This document shows, piece by piece, positions 1 to 3,900 of a DNA stretch of 6,237 nucleotides (position 1 is the first letter of the stretch; every line of letters begins with the position of its first letter). Position numbers and translations under genes: made by a program. This DNA is from Lentisphaerota bacterium. Its GTDB lineage: Bacteria > Verrucomicrobiota > Kiritimatiellia > JAAZAB01. The notes below the pieces were generated by a model. That model saw only the letters and a list, made by a program, of their open reading frames with translations, was not told where the DNA came from and did not search any database. The stretch lies in assembly GCA_016182435.1 (NCBI GenBank), contig JACPGN010000223.1, positions 1 to 6,237 on the forward strand, given 5' to 3'.

Positions 1-115
1 GCAGCTCCAGCATCGGCGCCTGGAGCAGTTCCAGGGACTGCCGCAACTGGGGCGCCAGCAGTTGAATCTGGCGTTGTTCCTGTTCCTGGGTAAGGGCCAG
101 CGATTGATCTACCAT
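1..115 (-). CDS. rpoN: RNA polymerase sigma-54 factor, N-terminal fragment
   Basis: The reverse strand reads from an ATG at 115 to the window edge and gives the first 38 residues of a protein cut off by the window. Residues 18-38 (QLLAPQLRQSLELLQAPMLEL) match region I of sigma-54, the glutamine- and leucine-rich segment that contacts AAA+ activators; the usual family form is close to MTPQLQQAIxLLQLSxLEL. Sigma-54 directs RNA polymerase to -24/-12 promoters and needs an ATP-dependent activator to open them. The typical TP of TPQL is AP here. Upstream of the ATG the minus strand is purine-rich (GAAAGAAAA) but has no strong Shine-Dalgarno sequence. The gene diverges from the hydrolase gene at 435. 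Only region I is visible, so the assignment rests on this one motif, which is distinctive. Confidence 0.85.
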   Translation of the reverse strand, partial: MVDQSLALTQEQEQRQIQLLAPQLRQSLELLQAPMLEL

Positions 116-146
116 GGCACATTTTTCTTTCGTTTGACCAGGAATG

Positions 147-174
147 AGTATAATAATTCCCGCGAGGCGCTCAA
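147..174 (-). promoter_or_regulatory. Putative sigma-70 promoter for rpoN
   Basis: On the minus strand a -35-like TTGAGC (169-174) is followed after 16 bp by a -10-like TATACT (147-152). This would start transcription near 140, giving a leader of about 25 nt before the rpoN ATG at 115. The -10 lies in a short AT-rich stretch within otherwise GC-rich DNA. The assignment is by consensus match only. The plus strand of the same AT-rich stretch reads a perfect TATAAT (149-154), but I see no -35 at proper spacing for it. Confidence 0.4.
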
Positions 175-193
175 GCGCAAAAAAGGCCCGGGG

Positions 194-406
194 GTAATGT
201 CTCAGAACGTGTGAAAAAATTGCGGACGACATGGAAGTCGTCCCTCCACTCGTGGCCACGCTAAGAGCGTGGCAAGCGCGTTTATCCCGCGCCGCGCGGG
301 ATGGCGAGCCATTGGTGAAATCAAGCTATTTTTCTCCGGAAAATGGAGGGTCGGGTTACACCCCGACCGTCTGGATTCAATTTTTTCACAGTTTCTGACG
401 GATTAC
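194..406. mobile_element. MITE-like element with 29-bp terminal inverted repeats (element 1)
   Basis: This fills most of the 319-bp gap between rpoN and the hydrolase gene. Its ends, 194-222 and 378-406, are inverted repeats matching at 24 of 29 positions: GTAAT, three mismatches, TCAGAA, two mismatches, then 13 perfect bases (TGTGAAAAAATTG on the left arm). Inside are five hairpins: 224-230/237-243 (7 bp), 255-262/266-273 (8 bp, loop AAG), 284-291/295-302 (8 bp, loop CCG), 330-334/339-343 (5 bp) and 349-355/362-368 (7 bp). No credible protein is encoded. GTAA termini are typical of IS66-family elements, and the outer pattern GTAAT-N3-TCAG recurs in the element at 2067-2204. The 8 bp on each side (186-193 and 407-414) do not form a direct repeat, so recent transposition is not shown. 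It could instead be a structured RNA leader closed by a long-range stem. Confidence 0.55.
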
Positions 407-434
407 AGCCTGGCGCGGCCGAGGGGCATAACCG

Positions 435-1247
435 ATGAAAGTCTGCGTATTGGCCAGTAGCAGTTCGGGCAATTGCATTTTTGCCGGGTCGGCGACTACC
501 CGGATTCTTATTGATGGGGGCCTCACCCTGCGCGAAACCGTCCGCCGCCTGGAGCTGATCGGGGAAACGCTTGGCGCCATCCAGGGCATCTGCCTGACCC
601 ACGAGCATAGCGACCATACCGCCGGGCTGGCTAACTTGCAGGGGACCTCCGGCATTCCGCTCTACGCCAATGCCGGCACAATTGAAGCCATCCGCCAAGA
701 CGAAACTTTGCGCAACTTGAAATGGCAGGTCTTCACCACCGGCGCGGCCTTTTCAATCGGCGACCTGGCCATTACCCCATTTTCCGTTTCGCACGACGCT
801 TATGAGCCGGTGGGCTTTGTGGTGACGGCCGATTCGGTCCGTCTGGGAATCGTCACGGATATCGGCGTCAGCACGCACCTGGTCCAGGAACGCCTGCGGA
901 GCTGCCAGGTTCTGCTGATTGAATCCAACCATGATGAGCGGCTGTTGACCGACGCCCAGCGGCCGTGGCATCTTAAGCAGCGCATTGCCGGCCGGCAGGG
1001 GCATCTTTCCAACCGCCACGCCGCGGAACTGATCGGGACAATCGCCAGCGCCGACCTGAAGAAAGTTTTCTTATGCCATCTGAGCCAGGACTGCAACCGG
1101 CCGGAGCTGGCGCTCAAGCTGGTCCGCGAGGCCCTGCGCCAACGCCGCTGCGATCATGTCCAGGTCAGCCTGACCTACCCCCACCAGAACAGCATGGTCT
1201 GGTCAGATGAAGAATTGGCGCCTTGTAAAAACGGCCAAACAAACTAA
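435..1247 (+). CDS. yycJ: MBL-fold metallo-hydrolase, YycJ/WalJ-like
   Basis: This 270-residue protein has a metallo-beta-lactamase fold. The N-terminus (LASSSSGN, residues 7-13) matches the opening of YycJ/WalJ proteins. Metal-binding motif THEHSDH is at 55-61, with further likely ligands at H120 (VSHDA), D142 (VTDIG) and H215 (LCHLS). ESNHD (163-167) and GHLSN (189-193) are also typical of the YycJ group. Length fits the family (about 260-270). No signal peptide or membrane segment is seen, so it should be cytosolic. Family members are thought to be nucleases; WalJ is linked to the WalRK system in Firmicutes, but no walRK genes are visible here. The ATG at 435 has a GAGGGG Shine-Dalgarno 8 bp upstream (421-426). 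Only 28 bp separate the gene from element 1, so its promoter must lie in or beyond that element. Confidence 0.88.
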   Translation: MKVCVLASSSSGNCIFAGSATTRILIDGGLTLRETVRRLELIGETLGAIQGICLTHEHSDHTAGLANLQGTSGIPLYANAGTIEAIRQDETLRNLKWQVFTTGAAFSIGDLAITPFSVSHDAYEPVGFVVTADSVRLGIVTDIGVSTHLVQERLRSCQVLLIESNHDERLLTDAQRPWHLKQRIAGRQGHLSNRHAAELIGTIASADLKKVFLCHLSQDCNRPELALKLVREALRQRRCDHVQVSLTYPHQNSMVWSDEELAPCKNGQTN

Positions 1248-1321
1248 TAGACGCCGGGATAGTTTTTATGTTACAAACCGACCCGCTCAATTAAACCAGG
1301 TCCAGACCGAGTCAGGCCATT

Positions 1322-2065
1322 ATGGGACAATTGGACGGCAAAACTGCGTTGGTGACCGGCGCGGCGCGCGGGATTGGGCGCGCGATTGCCGAGAAACTCT
1401 CCGACGCGGGCGCTGACCTGGTAGTGTGCGACCTGAAGCAGGATTGGCTCGCCGAAACCGCCCAGGCCGTCACGGGCAAAGGCCGCAAGGCCTTGACCCT
1501 GGCCACGGATGTCAGCCAGGCGCAGAGTGTTCAACTTGCGGTGGATGAAACCTTGAAAGCCTTCGGGAAGCTGGATATCCTGGTCAACAACGCCGGCATC
1601 ACCCGCGACGCTCTCCTGGTGCGGATGGCCGAGGAGGATTTCGACCAGGTCCTGGCGGTCAACCTGAAGGGCACTTTTTTGTTTACAAAGGCCGTGGCCC
1701 GGGGCATGATGAAACAGAAATCCGGGACTATCATTAATGTGGCTTCCATTATCGGCTTGATCGGCAATGCCGGGCAGTGTAATTATGCCGCCTCCAAGGG
1801 AGGAGTAATTGCGCTGACCAAGTCGGCGGCGCGCGAGCTGGCCGCGCGCAATATCCGGGTTAATGCCGTGGCGCCGGGCTTCATTGAGACCAGGATGACC
1901 GCCGAATTGCCGGAAGCGTTGCGCAATAAAATGTTAGCGACCATTCCGCTGGCGCGGTTTGGCTTGCCGGAGGACGTGGCCAACGTAGTGTTGTTCCTGG
2001 CAAGCGACGCGTCCGCCTACCTGACCGGCCAGGTGCTGTGCGTCAGCGGCGGCATGGTGATGTAA
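1322..2065 (+). CDS. fabG: 3-oxoacyl-[acyl-carrier-protein] reductase FabG
   Basis: A 247-residue short-chain dehydrogenase/reductase that reduces beta-ketoacyl-ACP to beta-hydroxyacyl-ACP with NADPH, the first reductive step of each type II fatty-acid elongation cycle in the cytosol. The cofactor motif TGAARGIG is at 12-19 and NNAG at 89-92. The catalytic tetrad is N114, S142, Y155 and K159, in the FabG context NYAASKGG. The substrate-loop region [14 protein letters not shown] (180-193) and the C-terminal VSGGMVM are also FabG-like. Length equals the family norm. The ATG at 1322 has only a weak AGG (1314-1316) upstream, and the 74-bp gap to the preceding gene shows no convincing promoter. 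The stop codon lies inside the left copy of an 8-bp direct repeat flanking the inserted element at 2067-2204. Position before acpP and fabF marks it as the fatty-acid enzyme, not a generic SDR. Confidence 0.95.
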   Translation: MGQLDGKTALVTGAARGIGRAIAEKLSDAGADLVVCDLKQDWLAETAQAVTGKGRKALTLATDVSQAQSVQLAVDETLKAFGKLDILVNNAGITRDALLVRMAEEDFDQVLAVNLKGTFLFTKAVARGMMKQKSGTIINVASIIGLIGNAGQCNYAASKGGVIALTKSAARELAARNIRVNAVAPGFIETRMTAELPEALRNKMLATIPLARFGLPEDVANVVLFLASDASAYLTGQVLCVSGGMVM

Positions 2066-2066
2066 C
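2059..2066 (+). repeat. Left 8-bp target-site duplication (GATGTAAC)
   Basis: GATGTAAC here is repeated exactly at 2205-2212, each copy directly abutting one end of element 2. The left copy contains the last codon bases and TAA stop of fabG, so the insertion left the reductase reading frame unchanged. The match can be read as 9 bp if the following A (2067 and 2213) is included. Confidence 0.7.
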
Positions 2067-2204
2067 ATAACCGGTCAGTTATTGGGGGGTATGTTGTGAT
2101 CTTCAATGCTGTCATTCCCGCGAAAGCGGGAATCCAGCATTGATCTTTCTGGATTCCCGATCAGGTCGGGAATGACAATCAGCCCCCAATAACTGACCCA
2201 TTAC
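2067..2204. mobile_element. MITE-like element with terminal inverted repeats (element 2)
   Basis: A 138-bp element between fabG and acpP. Its ends, 2067-2088 and 2183-2204, are inverted repeats matching at 19 of 22 positions, including a perfect 16-bp core, GGTCAGTTATTGGGGG (2073-2088 and reverse complement 2183-2198). The right end reads GTAATGGGTCAG inward; the left reads ATAACCGGTCAG. Perfect 8-bp repeats GATGTAAC flank it. The GTAA terminus and 8-bp duplication are both traits of the IS66 family, so this looks like a non-autonomous IS66-type derivative. That family link is inference: no transposase is present. The interior is a nest of palindromes around ATTCCC/GGGAAT, described separately. 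Without the insertion and one repeat copy, fabG and acpP would be 23 bp apart. Confidence 0.72.
2110..2176. repeat. Nested palindromes with dRS3-like ATTCCC-N8-GGGAAT
   Basis: The core of element 2 can fold as two adjacent hairpins: 2114-2121/2126-2133 (8 bp, GAAA tetraloop) and 2153-2160/2166-2173 (8 bp, 5-nt loop). It can also fold as one long arm: 2110-2120 pairs with 2166-2176 region (TGTCATTCCCG with CGGGAATGACA), enclosing AATCCAG (2131-2137) paired with CTGGATT (2149-2155). The first hairpin exactly fits ATTCCC-N8-GGGAAT, the pattern of the neisserial dRS3 repeat; similar ATTCCCGC palindromes occur in many bacteria. No T-run follows, so it is not a standard terminator, though the hairpins could protect transcript ends or slow transcription between fabG and acpP. 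Confidence 0.65.
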
Positions 2205-2212
2205 GATGTAAC
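2205..2212 (+). repeat. Right 8-bp target-site duplication (GATGTAAC)
   Basis: An exact copy of 2059-2066, directly abutting the right end of element 2. The next 22 bp lead into the acpP ribosome binding site and start codon, and appear to be the original fabG-acpP spacer. Confidence 0.7.
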
Positions 2213-2220
2213 AACAAGGC

Positions 2221-2226
2221 AGGAGG
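2221..2226 (+). promoter_or_regulatory. Strong Shine-Dalgarno sequence of acpP
   Basis: A perfect AGGAGG lies 8 bp before the acpP ATG at 2235. It is by far the strongest ribosome binding site in the window, as expected for the abundant acyl carrier protein, and was left intact by the insertion just upstream. Confidence 0.7.
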
Positions 2227-2234
2227 TTAAAGCA

Positions 2235-2426
2235 ATGGCACTCGAAGAAAAAGTTCGCGACATTATCGTGGAACAGTTGGGCGTTAACCCGGAACAGGTG
2301 ACGGCGGAAGCGTCGTTCATCGAGGACCTGGGCGCCGACAGCCTGGACACCGTTGAACTGGTCATGGCGTTCGAAGAGGAGTTCGGCGCCGAAATTCCAT
2401 TCCGGATGAAGAAGCCGAAAAGCTGA
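2235..2426 (+). CDS. acpP: Acyl carrier protein, frameshifted after residue 55
   Basis: As read, this encodes 63 residues. Residues 1-55 are a standard acyl carrier protein: helix I ([15 protein letters not shown]), then [14 protein letters not shown] (31-44) with S36 as the phosphopantetheine attachment site, then EEEFGAEIP (47-55). ACP carries acyl intermediates for the whole fatty-acid pathway. After IP the frame breaks into FRMKKPKS and stops at 2424-2426. A direct tandem copy of ATTCC (2394-2398, 2399-2403) explains this: deleting one copy restores [13 protein letters not shown] and the rest of a normal 79-residue ACP ending at 2479. The truncated product would lack the last helix of the four-helix bundle and would probably not fold well. 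A true mutation (with another acpP elsewhere) or a sequencing/assembly error are both possible; ACP is normally essential. Confidence 0.9.
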   Translation: MALEEKVRDIIVEQLGVNPEQVTAEASFIEDLGADSLDTVELVMAFEEEFGAEIPFRMKKPKS

Positions 2427-2479
2427 CTACCGTCGGCGCCGTGGTGAATTATCTTAAGGAAAAAGGATTCGGCGAATAA
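2394..2479 (+). pseudogene. acpP: Displaced C-terminal part of acpP after 5-bp duplication
   Basis: Reading from 2402 in the shifted frame gives 25 residues, starting [20 protein letters not shown] and ending KGFGE, then TAA at 2477-2479. This is the conserved ACP C-terminus: the [11 protein letters not shown] turn followed by the final helix. It joins the upstream 54 residues exactly if one ATTCC of the 2394-2403 tandem pair is removed. The sequence shows no decay beyond the 5-bp event, so the lesion is either recent or an artefact. Confidence 0.85.
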
Positions 2480-2494
2480 CGGGTCATGAATTTG

Positions 2495-2532
2495 AAGGCC
2501 GGGGAACCGCGAGGAGCGCCTCGGCCTTTTTT
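2495..2532 (+). terminator. Intrinsic terminator between acpP and fabF
   Basis: AAGGCCG (2495-2501) pairs with CGGCCTT (2522-2528), with additional GG/CC pairing possible inside, and the 3' arm runs directly into a T-tract (2527-2532). This is a classical rho-independent terminator 15 bp after the restored acpP stop at 2479. It would end much of the fabG-acpP transcript, so fabF would depend on read-through or its own promoter. An alternative inner hairpin (GAGG 2511-2514 with CCTC 2519-2522) overlaps the stem. Confidence 0.68.
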
Positions 2533-2566
2533 CTACCAGGGCGGCCAACGCCGGATAATTACCAAC

Positions 2567-3802
2567 ATGCGCTCAGTCGTAATCACGGGAATCGGGGTCG
2601 TCACCCCCCTGGGCTGCGATCTCAAACGCTTCTGGGAGCGCAACGTGGCGGGCGCTTCCGGCGTCCGCCGAGTGACGCAGTTTGACATCTCGCCCTATCC
2701 TTCCCAGATTGCCGGCGAGGTCGTCGAATTCAATCCGGACGCTTTTTTGAGCAAGAAGGACCGTCGGCGCGCGGATCTTTACTGCCAGTATGCTCTGGCC
2801 GCCGCCAAAATGGCGGTTAAGGATGCCGCTCTGGAGCCGGCCAAAGAAGATTCCCTGCGAGTGGGCGTGGTGGTGGCTTCCGGTATCGGGGGACTGCAGT
2901 CGCTCCAGGCTCAGCACAAAACGCTGCTGGAAAAAGGGCCGGACCGTTGCAGTCCCTTCATGATTCCGCAAATGATCTGCAATATGGCCGCCGGCTTGAT
3001 TGCCATCGAATTCCAGTTTAAGGGCCCGAACTATGCCATTGTCTCCGCCTGCGCCTCGGCCAGCCATGCCCTGGGCGATGCCCTGCGCCTCATCCAATGC
3101 GGCGACGCCGACGTGATGATTTCCGGCGGGTCGGACGCCAGTATCTGCGCCCTGGGCTTTGCCGGCTTCTGCGCTCTGCGCGCTTTGAGCACGCGCAACC
3201 AGGAGCCGGAAAAAGCCAGCCGCCCGTTCGACAAGGACCGCGACGGCTTTGTCATGGGCGAAGGCGCCGGCATCCTGGTGCTCGAGGAATTGGAGCACGC
3301 CCGTAAGCGCGGCGCCTCCATTTACTGCGAATTATCCGGCTATGGCGCCACCTGCGACGCGTTTCATGAAACCGCCCCCGACGAGGATGGCGCCGGCGCC
3401 GCCGCGGCCATGCAACGGGCCATCCAGGACTCGCGCGCGTCAGCCGAAGACGTGGATTATATCAACGCCCACGGCACGAGCACGGTGCTTAACGACCGCT
3501 GCGAAACGCTGGCCATCAAACGGGCCTTGGGCGAGCAGCAGGCCCGCCGGGTTATGATCAGTTCAACCAAGTCCATGACCGGCCATCTGCTGGGCGCCGC
3601 CGGCGCCGTGGAAGCCGCCGTCTGCGCTCTGGCGATCAAGCATGGCATCGTGCCGCCGACGATCAATTACACCACGCCCGACCCGGAATGCGACCTGGAT
3701 TACGTGCCTAACACCGCCCGCGCGAAAAAAATCCGGCTGGCCTTGAGCAATTCGTTGGGCTTCGGCGGCCACAACGCCACGCTGGCTTTCCGGAGCGTCT
3801 GA
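2567..3802 (+). CDS. fabF: 3-oxoacyl-[acyl-carrier-protein] synthase II FabF
   Basis: A 411-residue beta-ketoacyl-ACP synthase that condenses acyl-ACP with malonyl-ACP to elongate fatty acids. The catalytic Cys-His-His triad is C162 (SACASASHALGDA), H302 (NAHGTSTVLND) and H340 (KSMTGHLLGAAG), nearly the same positions as in Escherichia coli FabF. The ends also fit: VVITGIGVVTPLG at 3-15, PTINYTTPDPECDLDYVPN (363-381) and NSLGFGGHNATLAF near the C-terminus. The ATG at 2567 was chosen because the protein then has the normal family length and starts at the conserved MRSVVITG. An in-frame ATG at 2486 would put the terminator at 2495-2532 inside the gene and add 27 unrelated residues. The upstream ribosome binding signal is weak (GGA at 2553-2555). 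Nothing in the protein looks damaged. Confidence 0.95.
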   Translation: MRSVVITGIGVVTPLGCDLKRFWERNVAGASGVRRVTQFDISPYPSQIAGEVVEFNPDAFLSKKDRRRADLYCQYALAAAKMAVKDAALEPAKEDSLRVGVVVASGIGGLQSLQAQHKTLLEKGPDRCSPFMIPQMICNMAAGLIAIEFQFKGPNYAIVSACASASHALGDALRLIQCGDADVMISGGSDASICALGFAGFCALRALSTRNQEPEKASRPFDKDRDGFVMGEGAGILVLEELEHARKRGASIYCELSGYGATCDAFHETAPDEDGAGAAAAMQRAIQDSRASAEDVDYINAHGTSTVLNDRCETLAIKRALGEQQARRVMISSTKSMTGHLLGAAGAVEAAVCALAIKHGIVPPTINYTTPDPECDLDYVPNTARAKKIRLALSNSLGFGGHNATLAFRSV

Positions 3803-3803
3803 G

Positions 3804-3899
3804 GCGGGGCAACTCTGCCGTTCTGCCGAACGGCCACTACAACGTCCTGGTGTAGGGGCGGTTCGATCCCGACTCTCCGAGGGGTCGGGAGAGAACCGC
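3804..3899. repeat. Intergenic palindromic repeat, copy 1
   Basis: The whole gap after fabF is made of palindromes: CCGTTC/GAACGG (3818-3823/3828-3833), CTACA/TGTAG (3837-3841/3851-3855), then a two-part stem GCGGTTC (3858-3864) plus TCCCGAC (3867-3873) pairing with GTCGGGA (3884-3890) plus GAACCGC (3893-3899). The palindrome TCCCGAC/GTCGGGA and a CTAC/GTAG neighbour recur at 5651-5733 in the opposite order. No T-run follows the stems, so a standard terminator is not indicated. The last stem overlaps the GGAGAG (3888-3893) likely to serve as ribosome binding site for the gene at 3901, so folding could restrict its translation. Confidence 0.6.
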
Positions 3900-3900
3900 A

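Noticed and set aside
134..154. Plus-strand promoter TTGACC (134-139) with TATAAT (149-154)
   Set aside because: The spacing is only 9 bp, far from the 16-18 bp needed; the minus-strand promoter for rpoN fits better.
186..414. Target-site duplication around element 1
   Set aside because: The 8 bp on each side (GCCCGGGG and AGCCTGGC) match at only about half the positions, so no duplication can be claimed.
269..460. Short plus-strand open frame across element 1
   Set aside because: It runs through the hairpins and right inverted repeat and overlaps the start of the hydrolase gene out of frame; it has no ribosome binding site or recognisable sequence.
1223..1250. Promoter for fabG (TTGTAA, 16 bp, TAATAG)
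   Set aside because: Both hexamers are poor matches and the -35 lies within the hydrolase coding end; too weak to annotate.
2114..2173. ATTCCC repeats as a CRISPR array
   Set aside because: There are only two imperfect palindromes without regular repeat-spacer units; they are parts of one nested inverted repeat.
2388..2410. Programmed ribosomal frameshift in acpP
   Set aside because: A -1 shift would be needed, but no X-XXY-YYZ slippery heptamer lies in the correct phase, and the ATTCC tandem copy explains the break more simply.
2486..2566. Longer fabF beginning at the in-frame ATG at 2486
   Set aside because: It would place an intrinsic terminator inside the coding region and add 27 residues unlike any FabF; the ATG at 2567 gives the conserved MRSVVITG start and normal length.
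2573..3298. Long open frame (241 codons) on the minus strand
   Set aside because: It lies wholly antisense to fabF, has low-complexity Gly/Ala/His-rich content and no recognisable domain; it is a GC-rich shadow frame.
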